Of a DNA stretch of 64,000 nucleotides, positions 17,701-26,801 are shown in pieces; position 1 is the first letter of the stretch; every line of letters begins with the position of its first letter. The notes beneath the pieces are model-generated. The model worked only from the letters and a program-made list of their open reading frames with translations, did not search any database and was not told the origin of the DNA. This stretch comes from an uncultured Bacteroidota bacterium (GTDB taxonomy: Bacteria; Bacteroidota; Bacteroidia; Flavobacteriales; Flavobacteriaceae), in the NCBI GenBank assembly GCA_902635965.1, contig CACPQA010000001.1, positions 186,001 to 250,000 on the forward strand, given 5' to 3'. A program made the translations under genes and the position numbers.

Positions 17701-18495
17701 TTGAAAAGTGTTCGAGAACTAATTTCGACTTATGTGAATGAAAATTTTCATGTTTCATTAATGTTGGTTTTCTATTTCGAATTGACAAATATGTATGTTG
17801 GAAGAAAAAAGAATCTTGCAGAATATATATTTGTATTCTTCCTTACATTTCTAGCTTACAATTATTTAAGAAAAAACAAATTTCGAATAAACAAACAATT
17901 AAATTCTTTCTTATTCCCTATTTATTTTATTGGAATTGTATATACCAGTATTTACTTTTATTATCTTGACTTATTGAATAAGTCTTTAATTGTATTTTTA
18001 ACTTGTTTGACTTTTTTTTATAAAAATCAATATATATCACACAAGTCTTTAAGATCAAATCCAATAACAAAAATTTTGACGATTTCACTTAGTTGGGCAT
18101 TGTTAACCTGCATTTTTCTAAATCCAAATATTCCAAAAATTTCAAAGTTTGAAATTTTTCATTTCTTTGAAAGGTTATTTTTACTAATCTCGGTTTGTTT
18201 AGTGTTTGAAATAAAAGATTATAATGAAGATTACTCATTCCAAATGTCTTTGCCAAATAAATACGGGATTGGAGTAACAAGAATTGTAGCTGTTTTTTTT
18301 ACATATGTTACTCTTTTTTTTCTTTTTCAGAGTTTTAAACATTTTTCACTTTATGTAATTTCAATTTTAACAGCATTGCTGTTAACTCAAATTTTGATTT
18401 TAATAGTCAAACCAAAGTCTGATTTTTATTTTACAAGGTTTTGGACAGAAGCAATACCAGTAGTGGCTTTTATAATTTTAAAAATTAATTTATAA
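17701..18495 (+). CDS. UbiA-like integral membrane protein (degenerate prenyltransferase family)
   Basis: 264 residues with about eight hydrophobic segments. The N-terminal STYVNENFHVSLMLVFYFELT and the later CLVFEIKDYNEDYSFQMSLPNKYGIGVT resemble Bacteroidota UbiA-family proteins, where FEIRDYxxD-like and TIPxxxGV segments recur. The first Asp-rich UbiA motif (NDxxDxxxD) is not visible, so enzymatic activity is doubtful and I give no substrate. The start is TTG at 17701, needed to keep the conserved N-terminus. An out-of-frame ATG at 17675 gives only nine codons. It is divergent from gcvP and convergent with purE. The UbiA relationship is from remembered alignments. Confidence 0.6.
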   Translation: MKSVRELISTYVNENFHVSLMLVFYFELTNMYVGRKKNLAEYIFVFFLTFLAYNYLRKNKFRINKQLNSFLFPIYFIGIVYTSIYFYYLDLLNKSLIVFLTCLTFFYKNQYISHKSLRSNPITKILTISLSWALLTCIFLNPNIPKISKFEIFHFFERLFLLISVCLVFEIKDYNEDYSFQMSLPNKYGIGVTRIVAVFFTYVTLFFLFQSFKHFSLYVISILTALLLTQILILIVKPKSDFYFTRFWTEAIPVVAFIILKINL

Positions 18496-18521
18496 CTGAT
18501 TTTATTTAAAAAGGAGTAAGT

Positions 18522-19007
18522 TTATTTCCAGTGTTTTTTAGAAGACATAATTACCTTTTTTTCATTTAATTTTTTGTACCGGATAACTTTAACTTGGATT
18601 TTTTTGTCAAAGGATCCTATTATTTGTGCTGCTAGTATAGCGGCATTCTTTGCTCCATTCAAAGCTACCGTTGCAACAGGAACCCCCCCTGGCATTTGCA
18701 AAATAGATAAAATCGAGTCCCAACCATCAATTGAGTTTTTTGACTTGATAGGTACCCCAATTACAGGAATAGGTGTAAGTGATGCAACCATGCCAGGTAA
18801 ATGGGCTGCACCACCAGCTCCGGCAATTATCACATTTATTCCATTTTTAACTGCATTTTCTGCATAAGCGAACATTTTTTTTGGAGTTCTATGTGCCGAG
18901 ATAATGTCAATATCGTAATTCAATTTTATTTCATCTAAAAACTTTGATGCTTCATTCATTACTGGTAAGTCAGATTCACTTCCCATAATTATTCCAATTT
19001 TTTTCAT
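18522..19007 (-). CDS. purE: N5-carboxyaminoimidazole ribonucleotide mutase
   Basis: 161 residues, standard length. The signatures IIMGSESDLPVM, ISAHRTPKKMF and IIAGAGGAAHLPGMVASLTPIPVIGVP identify class I PurE, which moves the carboxylate of N5-CAIR to give CAIR in purine synthesis. Its ATG overlaps the purK stop by 4 nt (ATGA), so the two are translated as a coupled pair in pathway order K then E. It converges on the UbiA-like gene with a 26-nt gap. Confidence 0.96.
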   Translation of the reverse strand: MKKIGIIMGSESDLPVMNEASKFLDEIKLNYDIDIISAHRTPKKMFAYAENAVKNGINVIIAGAGGAAHLPGMVASLTPIPVIGVPIKSKNSIDGWDSILSILQMPGGVPVATVALNGAKNAAILAAQIIGSFDKKIQVKVIRYKKLNEKKVIMSSKKHWK

Positions 19008-20161
19008 TTTGTAGAGATTATTTTTATTTTATTTTTTAAAATTCTTGCTTTTGAAATAGCCTCATCTAATTTCTCATCCGTAATAGTTATGTGTCCCATT
19101 TTCCTGTAAGGTTTTGTTATTTTTTTTCCATAAATATGGGGAAAAACCCCTTCTATGTCAAAAGCTTTATAAATGTTATGATAAGAGGCTTTACCATTAT
19201 GGTTAATTTCTCCAACTAAATTTACCATTACACCTGGTAAAATTTGAGTGACACTTCCTAAAGGCAGATCACAAATCGCTCGTATATGCTGTTCGAATTG
19301 ACATGTAACACATGACTCGATTGTTAAGTGTCCGCTATTATGTACCCTTGGTGCAATTTCATTAACAACTACATCACCATCACGGGTACAAAACAATTCA
19401 ATAGCTATTAGCCCTACGTGATTGAGAGATTTTGACACTAAATCTGCAATTTCCAAAGACTTAAGTTTAATTTTTTCGGGAATTCTTGATGGAAGAATAA
19501 CATATTCTACCTGATTTGATTTCTGATTAAATTCCATTTCCAAAACAGGAAAAGATTTACTTTTACCAGACTTGTTTCGAGCAACTAAAACAGCCAACTC
19601 ATGCTTTATGTCAACAAATTCCTCCATCACACAGCTACTTTCATTAATTTCATCTAAGTCAGAGAAAGATTGGACCAGTTTAACACCTTTACCATCGTAA
19701 CCCATTGTCTCAGATTTCCATATAAAAGGGTATTTAGATTTAGTTTTAAAAATATATTTAGACAAGCTTTTTTTGTTACCAAATCTTTTGTAATCAGATG
19801 TTGGAATTTTATTTTTTTTGAAAAAATCTTTTTGGATGCCTTTATTTTGTATTAGCTCTATATTTGATGGGCTTGGAAAAACCTCAATTCCTTCTTTTTC
19901 TAGTCTGTAAAGTGCTTCAACATTGACATGCTCAATTTCAATTGTAATGATGTCTACTTTTTTTCCAAAATTATAAACGTCCTGATAATTGTTAAAATCT
20001 CCTTTGAAATATAAGTCACAGCACTTTGAACACGGACAATCAGGATTGGGATCTAAAATATATGTTTCTATGCTCCATTTCCTAGTAATATTTATTAACA
20101 TTTTACCAAGTTGGCCTCCTCCTAGTATACCAAGTTTTTTTCTTAGAAAAGAAGTTTTCAT
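19004..20161 (-). CDS. purK: N5-carboxyaminoimidazole ribonucleotide synthase
   Basis: 385 residues from the preferred start. The N-terminal KLGILGGGQLGKMLI is the PurK nucleotide-fold signature. ATP-grasp features follow: PFIWKSETMGYDGKG, then CVMEEFVDIKHELAVLVAR, and near the C-terminal part VVNEIAPRVHNSGHLTIESC. The enzyme carboxylates AIR with ATP and bicarbonate. The track uses a GTG at 20167, but the promoter at 20171-20204 predicts transcription starting at about 20164, so the ATG at 20161 (MKTSFLRKKLG) is the better start and the mRNA would be almost leaderless. purE overlaps the stop codon. Confidence 0.95.
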   Translation of the reverse strand: MKTSFLRKKLGILGGGQLGKMLINITRKWSIETYILDPNPDCPCSKCCDLYFKGDFNNYQDVYNFGKKVDIITIEIEHVNVEALYRLEKEGIEVFPSPSNIELIQNKGIQKDFFKKNKIPTSDYKRFGNKKSLSKYIFKTKSKYPFIWKSETMGYDGKGVKLVQSFSDLDEINESSCVMEEFVDIKHELAVLVARNKSGKSKSFPVLEMEFNQKSNQVEYVILPSRIPEKIKLKSLEIADLVSKSLNHVGLIAIELFCTRDGDVVVNEIAPRVHNSGHLTIESCVTCQFEQHIRAICDLPLGSVTQILPGVMVNLVGEINHNGKASYHNIYKAFDIEGVFPHIYGKKITKPYRKMGHITITDEKLDEAISKARILKNKIKIISTK

Positions 20162-20170
20162 ATTCACTTA

Positions 20171-20204
20171 CAAAAATAGGGATATAGACTTATCATTTAA
20201 CAAA
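20171..20204 (-). promoter_or_regulatory. Bacteroidota-type promoter for purK-purE
   Basis: On the minus strand TTTG (20204-20201), 22 nt, then TATTTTTG (20178-20171) fit the consensus TTTG/TAnnTTTG. It ends only about 10 nt before the purK ATG at 20161, so the 5' leader would be a few bases at most. Confidence 0.6.
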
Positions 20205-20251
20205 AACTAAGTTCAATTTTGGGTATATTTATAATATAAAAGAAAGGATGA

Positions 20252-20824
20252 ATGATTAACATTGTTATTTTTGGTAAGCCAGGCGCAGGCAAAGGAACTC
20301 AAGCAGAATTTTTAAAATCCAAATATAATTTAATTCATATTTCCACTGGAGATTTGTTTAGGCATCATATATCAAACAAAACCTCAATGGGATTAAAAGT
20401 GACTTCGATTATAAAGAATGGAGACTTAGTTCCAGACAAATTAACAATAGATATTTTAGAAAATGAGGTAAAAAAATACAATAATACAAATGGTTTTATT
20501 TTCGATGGTTTTCCTAGAACAATTAATCAAGCAAAAAAATTAGATGATTTTTTAAAGTCATTATCAATGCAAATAAGTTTCACTATCGCTCTTGAGGCAG
20601 ATGACGAAATTTTACTTCATAGGCTTTTAAAAAGGGGTGAAACTAGTGGAAGAAGTGATGATATTAACAAAGTGAAAATTTTGAATAGATTTCAAGAGTA
20701 CAATGAAAAGACTTTACCATTAAAGGAATTTTATTCAAAACAAAATAAATTTTTTACGATTAATGGAGTTGGAGATATTAAAGTCATTTCTGAGAGACTT
20801 ATTTCAATAATTGAAAATAGTTAA
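20252..20824 (+). CDS. adk: Adenylate kinase
   Basis: 190 residues, the short form with no zinc-binding LID. The P-loop is GKPGAGKGTQAEFL, followed by LIHISTGDLFRHHI, the NMP-binding site FIFDGFPRTINQA and the LID arginines in RLLKRGETSGRSDD. The enzyme interconverts AMP, ADP and ATP. An AAAGGA sequence lies just before the ATG. The obgE start follows the stop by 1 nt, so the two are an operon. The gene is divergent from purK. Confidence 0.96.
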   Translation: MINIVIFGKPGAGKGTQAEFLKSKYNLIHISTGDLFRHHISNKTSMGLKVTSIIKNGDLVPDKLTIDILENEVKKYNNTNGFIFDGFPRTINQAKKLDDFLKSLSMQISFTIALEADDEILLHRLLKRGETSGRSDDINKVKILNRFQEYNEKTLPLKEFYSKQNKFFTINGVGDIKVISERLISIIENS

Positions 20825-20825
20825 C

Positions 20826-21836
20826 ATGACTGAAGATAATTTCGTCGATTATGTGAGTTTAAATGTCAGGTCAGGTAGCGGTGGGAGAGGTTCTTCTCAT
20901 TTAAGAAGAGAAAAATTTGTAGCTAAAGGAGGTCCAGATGGAGGTGATGGAGGAAAAGGCGGAGATATTATTTTTATAGGAGATTCAAACATATGGACTT
21001 TATACTCATTTAAGTTCAAAAAACATTTCAAAGCTGGACATGGTGGAGACGGAGGAAGAAATAAAAGAGCTGGTAAGAAGGGAGAGGATGTCGTAATTAA
21101 AGTTCCATTAGGAACCACAATTATAGAAAAAAAATCGAAACAGCTTTTAGCTGAAATCACCGAGAAAAATAAAAAAATTATTTTGCTTCGAGGGGGACTT
21201 GGAGGAAGAGGTAATTGTCATTTTAAGTCGGCTACCAATAGAACTCCACGTTATTCTCAAAAAGGCATATCAGGTGAGGAATTAATAATAACTTTAGAAT
21301 TAAAAATATTAGCTGATGTTGGATTAGTTGGTTTTCCAAATGCAGGAAAATCAACCCTACTTGCTTCAATCACATCAGCAAAACCAAAGGTTGGTAACTA
21401 TGAGTTTACCACTTTAAAACCAAACTTGGGTATTGTTGATTATAAAGATTTTAAAACATTTATTGTTGCAGATATACCAGGAATTATTGAAGGAGCATCC
21501 TCTGGAAAAGGCTTGGGGCACTATTTTTTAAGGCATGTAGAAAGAAACTCAATTCTACTTTTTTTGATCTCTGCAGAGCATGATATTCATAAGAGATTTT
21601 TAATTCTTAGAGAAGAAATGTTAAAGTTTAATCCAGAATTATTGGACAAAAAGTTTATTGTTGCAATATCAAAAATTGACCTTATTGAAGCATCAAAAAG
21701 AGACCTTTTTTTAGACAAAGTAAAAAAAGATTTTAAGTCAATTTCTGTTTTAGTTTTGTCTTCATTAATCAACTTGGGATTAAATTCACTTAAAGATGAA
21801 TTATGGAGCGCTTTAAATTCTAAGCAGATTGAATAA
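20826..21836 (+). CDS. obgE: GTPase Obg/CgtA
   Basis: 336 residues from MTEDNFVDYVSL. The N-terminal glycine-rich Obg fold (GSGGRGSSHLRREKF, GGPDGGDGGKGGD, GHGGDGGRNKRAGKKG) covers about residues 1-158. The G domain follows with G1 GFPNAGKSTLL, G3 DIPGIIEGAS and G4 ISKIDL. There is no C-terminal OCT domain. Obg GTPases associate with the large ribosomal subunit and with stringent-response signalling. The track start at 20811 is a TTG inside adk. The ATG at 20826 matches the normal Obg N-terminus and sits 1 nt after the adk stop. Confidence 0.95.
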   Translation: MTEDNFVDYVSLNVRSGSGGRGSSHLRREKFVAKGGPDGGDGGKGGDIIFIGDSNIWTLYSFKFKKHFKAGHGGDGGRNKRAGKKGEDVVIKVPLGTTIIEKKSKQLLAEITEKNKKIILLRGGLGGRGNCHFKSATNRTPRYSQKGISGEELIITLELKILADVGLVGFPNAGKSTLLASITSAKPKVGNYEFTTLKPNLGIVDYKDFKTFIVADIPGIIEGASSGKGLGHYFLRHVERNSILLFLISAEHDIHKRFLILREEMLKFNPELLDKKFIVAISKIDLIEASKRDLFLDKVKKDFKSISVLVLSSLINLGLNSLKDELWSALNSKQIE

Positions 21837-22743
21837 TTATTTACTCTTTTTTCTAATTTTTTTAAACTTATACAGTCAAAAAGAACATCCTTTTGAAAAC
21901 CTAAATTTTATAAATATCACATCTGATACCGATAATGAAATTTTTGAACAAGAATTCCTAAAATTGAAAAATGACGAATTATCCGAAATAGAAATGATCG
22001 AAAAAGAGATTTTGGTAGCCTCAAAATTGAGAGACTTAAAAAAAGTTATATTATTGCTTAATCGCCAGATTAAAATTGAGGGTGAAAGTCCAGATTTACT
22101 TTACCAACTGGGAGGAACTAACGGAATCCTTGCTTTCAAAAAAAAGAATCTTTTTTCAATTACTTACTTAAATGAAATGCTTGAATGTTTTTCCAAAGCC
22201 TTGGATTTAGATCCGACTCATGTTCCAACCCTTGAAGCTTATATTGATGTACTTTATAGTTTACCTAAAATTCTTGGTGGTGATAAAAAGAAAGCATCTA
22301 GACTTGCTGAAAAACTAACTCAAATAAGTAAAATAAACGGCTATCTGTCCATGGCAACAATTTATTTTAAAAATGAAAACAATAAAATGTCGAAATTTTA
22401 TCTAAATGCTTTTTTTCAAGAATTGTCAAGACTTTCCATTTGTAAAAGTGAGGAATTAAAAAAATTTTATTCAAAACAATCAAATAATTTTCCAATTAAA
22501 ATTTCTCAGATAACTTCTTTTTTTGGGAAAGAAGTTGATTCAGGTTTGTGTGCTTTAAATTTTTATTTGGACAGCCCTAACTTTAAAAAAAACCTTTATT
22601 CTTTGGAATGGATTTATTTTCTAAAATCTAAACTAACTTTTTTGAATGGTAATCGTGAGGATTCTTTTAGGTTTTTAAAATTGTCTCTGGATTTAAATCC
22701 TGATTTTGAATTAAGTCAAACTTTTTTAAAAAATAATTTTTAA
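21829..22743 (+). CDS. Secreted tetratricopeptide-like protein, function unknown
   Basis: 304 residues. A clear signal peptide (NNYLLFFLIFLNLYSQ) predicts export, and no lipobox Cys is present. The rest is helical, with TPR-like stretches such as LLYQLGGTNGILAF, MLECFSKALDLDPTHVPTLEAYI and SFRFLKLSLDLNPDFE, the last two having the DLDP/DLNP turn usual in TPRs. The only start preserving the signal is the TTG at 21829, which overlaps the end of obgE by 8 nt. The next in-frame ATG would remove the signal. It may be co-transcribed with adk-obgE. I do not recognise a named family and assign no function. Confidence 0.7.
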   Translation: MNNYLLFFLIFLNLYSQKEHPFENLNFINITSDTDNEIFEQEFLKLKNDELSEIEMIEKEILVASKLRDLKKVILLLNRQIKIEGESPDLLYQLGGTNGILAFKKKNLFSITYLNEMLECFSKALDLDPTHVPTLEAYIDVLYSLPKILGGDKKKASRLAEKLTQISKINGYLSMATIYFKNENNKMSKFYLNAFFQELSRLSICKSEELKKFYSKQSNNFPIKISQITSFFGKEVDSGLCALNFYLDSPNFKKNLYSLEWIYFLKSKLTFLNGNREDSFRFLKLSLDLNPDFELSQTFLKNNF

Positions 22744-22753
22744 CTAGTTAAGT

Positions 22754-24058
22754 ATGATTTTAATTTACTGCACAAAAACTTCACCTAGAATAGAATATGT
22801 TTTTGATCATATTTTAAAATTAATCTTACATCAAAAATTCTGTATTACAAATTCAAAGCCAGAATTTATTGATTTTAAAGGATACAAATTTAGCTATGCA
22901 AGTGTTCCAGTTTCTGACGAATTATTTTTCCAATCATATGGATTACTTGAAGAAACGGGACTGGATAATCTCATAATTAAAACCTTTGAATGGGAAAATA
23001 TAAAATGCTTCTTTAAAGTTGGTAAAAAATCTGCAATACCTTTTGATATTTTTTCTGCAATTTTCTTCTTGTTGTCAAGGTATGAAGAATACATGCCTCA
23101 CTCAAGCGGTAATCATAGTCATTTTAGGTACCAAGAAAGCTTTGCCTATAAAGAAAACTTTTTAGAAACACCTATAATTGATATTTGGATAGAAAAACTT
23201 GTGTCTGTTTTAAAAAATAAAATGAATTTAAAATGTAAAATTGATCCAAATAATCAAAAAGCATCAATCATAATTAGTTCATTACATACTTATAAATACA
23301 TCAACAAGTATCCATTCGAGTCATATATGATTTGGTTTAAAAATTTGATAAATTTAAATTTATGGGAAGTTATTGAACAATTTTTTGTTTTTTTAAAAAT
23401 CATACCTGACCCATGGGAGATGGATAATCACGTAACAAATCTGTTAATTTCTTTAAAAACTAAAGTTCTATTTTTTTTCCCTTTTTCTTCTAATTCATTT
23501 TTTAACAATGAGTCTCCAAAAACAAATGAATATTTCAAAAATCACATTAAGGATTCTTTTGATATTTTTAAAATAGGCCTTTTACCTTCCAATAATGCAA
23601 TTAAAAAGCTCAAAACTTTTGAATTAGAAAACTCCAATATTTCTAATTTGGTTCACACAAAAATTAATGAAATTTTACTTAAGGAGGGTCTAAATAAGAT
23701 AAGTGAGGATTATAAGAATCTTATATCTATGGACGAAGCTACAGACTTTTCCATGGGATATATAGATGCATTTGGTTATCGAGCTAGCACTTGTGCATCT
23801 TTCTTCTTTTATGATCTTTCAAACGAAACTAAAACTAGTCTTACTGTAACGCCATTTTGTGCTCACCATAGATTGATAGAAAGCACAAATCTAAATAAAG
23901 TGATTAATAAAATTCAAAATTTTAATGAAATATCGAAAATATATTCTGGCAGTTTTTCAATCATATTGAATAATGAAATCTTTGAAAAATCAGTAAAAAA
24001 TAGTAAGCTTAGATCACATTTTATATCTGTAATAGAAGCTTTAAGTAATTTAATTTGA
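22754..24058 (+). CDS. Polysaccharide deacetylase-family protein (DUF7033-like), probable pseudoenzyme
   Basis: 434 residues. The N-terminal half matches Bacteroidota proteins of the DUF7033 plus NodB-fold family (PFDIFSAIFFLLSRYEEYMPH). The C-terminal DFSMGYIDAFGYRASTCASFFFYDL is also typical. In active relatives the catalytic segment reads like TIDIDNAYAY, whereas here it is IIISSLHTYKY with no Asp pair. The later metal-binding stretch normally like GIHPSYGSN is here IGLLPSNNA, lacking its His. Metal-dependent hydrolysis is therefore unlikely. The reading frame is intact, so it is not a pseudogene. The comparison uses family sequences from memory. It is the first gene after the TPR gene on the same strand. 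Confidence 0.7.
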   Translation: MILIYCTKTSPRIEYVFDHILKLILHQKFCITNSKPEFIDFKGYKFSYASVPVSDELFFQSYGLLEETGLDNLIIKTFEWENIKCFFKVGKKSAIPFDIFSAIFFLLSRYEEYMPHSSGNHSHFRYQESFAYKENFLETPIIDIWIEKLVSVLKNKMNLKCKIDPNNQKASIIISSLHTYKYINKYPFESYMIWFKNLINLNLWEVIEQFFVFLKIIPDPWEMDNHVTNLLISLKTKVLFFFPFSSNSFFNNESPKTNEYFKNHIKDSFDIFKIGLLPSNNAIKKLKTFELENSNISNLVHTKINEILLKEGLNKISEDYKNLISMDEATDFSMGYIDAFGYRASTCASFFFYDLSNETKTSLTVTPFCAHHRLIESTNLNKVINKIQNFNEISKIYSGSFSIILNNEIFEKSVKNSKLRSHFISVIEALSNLI

Positions 24059-24126
24059 AAAACAAATTGATTTCTACGTATTTATTAAGTTTATAAAAAG
24101 AAATATATTTAAGCTTTAAAATTAAA

Positions 24127-24453
24127 ATGGACATTAAAAAATCACAAAAAAAGGTTGATGATTGGATAAAAAAATACGGGGTTAGATATTTTGATATTAT
24201 GACAAATATGGCAATTTTAACTGAAGAGGTTGGCGAAGTTGCAAGAATAATAAGTCGGAAATATGGTGAGCAAAGCACAAGAAAAGAAGATAAATCTCTA
24301 AATTTATCTGAAGAGTTATCAGATGTTCTGTTTGTAGTTTTTTGCATAGCAAATCAAACAAATATTGATTTGCAATCTGAATTTGACAAAAAATTAATTA
24401 AAAAGTCATTAAGAGATTCGGTGAGGCACAAACAAAACAAAAAATTATTTTGA
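24127..24453 (+). CDS. MazG-like nucleotide pyrophosphohydrolase
   Basis: 108 residues, a single-domain member. The metal-binding helices show LTEEVGEVARIISR (ExxE) and LSEELSDVLFVVFCIANQ (ExxD), the MazG/all-alpha NTP pyrophosphatase pattern. The protein probably hydrolyses non-canonical or excess (d)NTPs to monophosphates in the cytoplasm. The stop codon overlaps the possible TTG start of aroA, so the two are likely co-transcribed. This combination is common in flavobacteria. Confidence 0.85.
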   Translation: MDIKKSQKKVDDWIKKYGVRYFDIMTNMAILTEEVGEVARIISRKYGEQSTRKEDKSLNLSEELSDVLFVVFCIANQTNIDLQSEFDKKLIKKSLRDSVRHKQNKKLF

Positions 24454-24458
24454 AATGT

Positions 24459-25682
24459 ATGATCTCAGTTTCACATCCAAATAAAATTGTAAAAGCGTGT
24501 TTGTTGTTAACCGGTTCAAAAAGTATTACAAATAGGTTACTTATTTTAAAGAGTATTTATCCGTTACTAAAAATTAAAAATAAATCTGAATCCCAGGACT
24601 CAATTCTCTTAGAGAGAGCTCTGAATTCCTCTTCAAAAATTAAAAACATTGGTCATGCAGGCACAGCAATGCGTTTTCTTATCTCTTATTACTCAACATT
24701 AGAAAACCAAGAGGTTATTTTAAAGGGCTCAAAAAGAATGCATGAGAGACCGATTCATCCCTTAATTGATTGTTTGAAACTAGTTGGTGCTGAAATTGTT
24801 TATCTCGAGAAAGATGGTTTTCCACCAATAAAAATTAAGGGGAAAAAACTAAATTTCAAAAATGTAAAAATTTCTTCTAACATTAGCAGTCAATTTATTT
24901 CATCCATCTTGCTGATTTCACCAAAACTAGCTGGGGGATTAGTCATGGAATTAAAAGGAGAATTAATTTCTAAACCATACATACAAATGACATTATCTTT
25001 ATTGAATAATTTGGGAATTAAAACAAGCTTCCGAAAAAATATAATTAAAGTTGAAAACTTAGATAAAATTGAAGAAAAAAAAATTATGGTTGAGTCAGAT
25101 TGGAGTTCCGCTTCTTACTGGTATAGTGTGGTCGCTCTCTCTCAAAAAGCTGAGATCATACTTAACAATCTCTACAAAAATAGTATTCAAGGTGACTCAA
25201 TTTTAATTAAAATATTCCAAGCTCTTGGTGTTACGACAAAGTTTAAAGAAAACAAAATTATTTTAAAAAAAACTAGAGATTTTGTGCTCCCCAAAAAATT
25301 AAGTCTTAATTTAATAAATAGTCCTGACCTTGCTCAAACTATAGCTGTTACTTGTTTTGGGCTAGGAATTAAATGCTCCTTAAATGGATTACAAACTTTA
25401 AATATCAAAGAAACAAACAGACTATCCGCATTGAAAAATGAGCTGACAAAACTTGGAGCAAACTTAAATGTCACAAAAAGCACTTTAATACTCTATGGTT
25501 CAAAGAAATTAAAAAAAAATATTAAAATAAATACATATCAAGATCACAGAATGGCAATGTCTTTTGCACCTTTAGCATTAAAGATTCCAATCTTTATTCA
25601 AAATCCCAATGTAGTAGTAAAATCATATCCGGAGTTTTGGGATGATCTTGAGAGTGCTGGATTTATAATCAAGACAATTTAA
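24459..25682 (+). CDS. aroA: 3-phosphoshikimate 1-carboxyvinyltransferase (EPSP synthase)
   Basis: 407 residues. Signatures are LLTGSKSITNRLLIL near the N-terminus, NIGHAGTAMRFLISYY for the phosphate-binding loop, VESDWSSASYW in the middle and TYQDHRMAMSFAPLAL near the C-terminus. It joins shikimate-3-phosphate and PEP in the shikimate pathway. The ATG at 24459 gives the N-terminus MISVSHPNK. The track uses a TTG three codons earlier (24450), overlapping the MazG stop, and this cannot be excluded. No other aro gene is nearby. Confidence 0.94.
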   Translation: MISVSHPNKIVKACLLLTGSKSITNRLLILKSIYPLLKIKNKSESQDSILLERALNSSSKIKNIGHAGTAMRFLISYYSTLENQEVILKGSKRMHERPIHPLIDCLKLVGAEIVYLEKDGFPPIKIKGKKLNFKNVKISSNISSQFISSILLISPKLAGGLVMELKGELISKPYIQMTLSLLNNLGIKTSFRKNIIKVENLDKIEEKKIMVESDWSSASYWYSVVALSQKAEIILNNLYKNSIQGDSILIKIFQALGVTTKFKENKIILKKTRDFVLPKKLSLNLINSPDLAQTIAVTCFGLGIKCSLNGLQTLNIKETNRLSALKNELTKLGANLNVTKSTLILYGSKKLKKNIKINTYQDHRMAMSFAPLALKIPIFIQNPNVVVKSYPEFWDDLESAGFIIKTI

Positions 25683-25699
25683 AATATAACTAAAATACC

Positions 25700-25731
25700 T
25701 TGACAAGCTGATGTTTCAAAATGTATATTTG
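25700..25731 (+). promoter_or_regulatory. Bacteroidota-type promoter of the queA-rlmN-ispB-dnaG group
   Basis: CTTG with TTG at 25700-25702, a 21-nt spacer, then a perfect TATATTTG (25724-25731). The transcript should start around 25738, leaving about 10 nt before the queA ATG at 25748. This is one of the best promoter matches in the window. Confidence 0.7.
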
Positions 25732-25747
25732 CCAAAAAACAAATTAA

Positions 25748-26797
25748 ATGAAACTATCAGATTTTAATTACGATTTACCCAAGAAGCTTCTTGCTGAGTT
25801 TCCTTCAGAAAATAGGGATGAATCAAGATTAATGGTAATTAATAGAAAAGACCAGACAATTAATCATAATCAGTTTAAAGATTTGGTCAATTATTTTGAA
25901 GAAGACGATGTTTTAATTTTAAATAACACAAAAGTTTTTCCAGCCAGGTTATATGGAAACAAAGAAAAGACAGGTGCTAGAATTGAGGTATTTTTGTTAC
26001 GTGAGCTAAACAAGGATCAAAGATTATGGGATGTTTTAGTCGATCCAGCTCGAAAAATAAGAATTGGAAATAAACTTTACTTTGGAGATGACGACAACCT
26101 TGTTGCCGAAGTTATTGATAATACTACATCAAGAGGGAGAACACTTAGGTTTTTATTTGACGGAACTTATGAGCAATTTCGATTGAAACTTAACGGACTC
26201 GGGGAGACGCCACTACCTAAATATATAAAAAGAGAACCTGTACCTGAAGATAAGGAAAGGTATCAAACTATATATGCAAAGAATGAAGGGGCAGTAGCTG
26301 CTCCAACTGCTGGTCTTCATTTTTCAAAACACTTACTTAAAAAAATGGAAATTAAAGGCGTAAATATTGCTGAAATTACTCTCCATGTTGGACTGGGAAC
26401 ATTTAATCCAGTTGAGGTAGAAGATTTATCAAAGCATAAAATGGATTCAGAAGAGTTAATTATTGGTCAACATGCAGTAGACATTGTTAATCAATCAATT
26501 CAAAAAAAGAAGAGGATTTGTGCCGTTGGTACTACCGTGATGAGGGGATTGGAAAGTTCTGTTTCTTCAATGAATACCCTAAATATATATAGAGGATGGA
26601 CTCATAAATTTATTTTTCCTCCTTATGATTTTTCGATTGCAAACTCAATGGTTACTAATTTTCACACTCCAAAGTCAACATTATTAATGATGGTTTCTGC
26701 TTTTGCTGGTAGCGATCTAATTAAGGAGGCATACAATGAAGCTATTAAGGAGAAATACAAATTTTATTCATACGGAGATGCAATGTTAATTCTCTAA
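25748..26797 (+). CDS. queA: S-adenosylmethionine:tRNA ribosyltransferase-isomerase
   Basis: 349 residues, the normal length. The N-terminal [28 protein letters not shown] is characteristic, as are [42 protein letters not shown] and [18 protein letters not shown]. QueA transfers and isomerises the ribosyl part of SAM onto preQ1 in tRNA to make epoxyqueuosine. It is preceded by a strong promoter and followed after 4 nt by rlmN, so it probably leads a four-gene transcript. Confidence 0.97.
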   Translation: MKLSDFNYDLPKKLLAEFPSENRDESRLMVINRKDQTINHNQFKDLVNYFEEDDVLILNNTKVFPARLYGNKEKTGARIEVFLLRELNKDQRLWDVLVDPARKIRIGNKLYFGDDDNLVAEVIDNTTSRGRTLRFLFDGTYEQFRLKLNGLGETPLPKYIKREPVPEDKERYQTIYAKNEGAVAAPTAGLHFSKHLLKKMEIKGVNIAEITLHVGLGTFNPVEVEDLSKHKMDSEELIIGQHAVDIVNQSIQKKKRICAVGTTVMRGLESSVSSMNTLNIYRGWTHKFIFPPYDFSIANSMVTNFHTPKSTLLMMVSAFAGSDLIKEAYNEAIKEKYKFYSYGDAMLIL

Positions 26798-26801
26798 TTG
26801 G

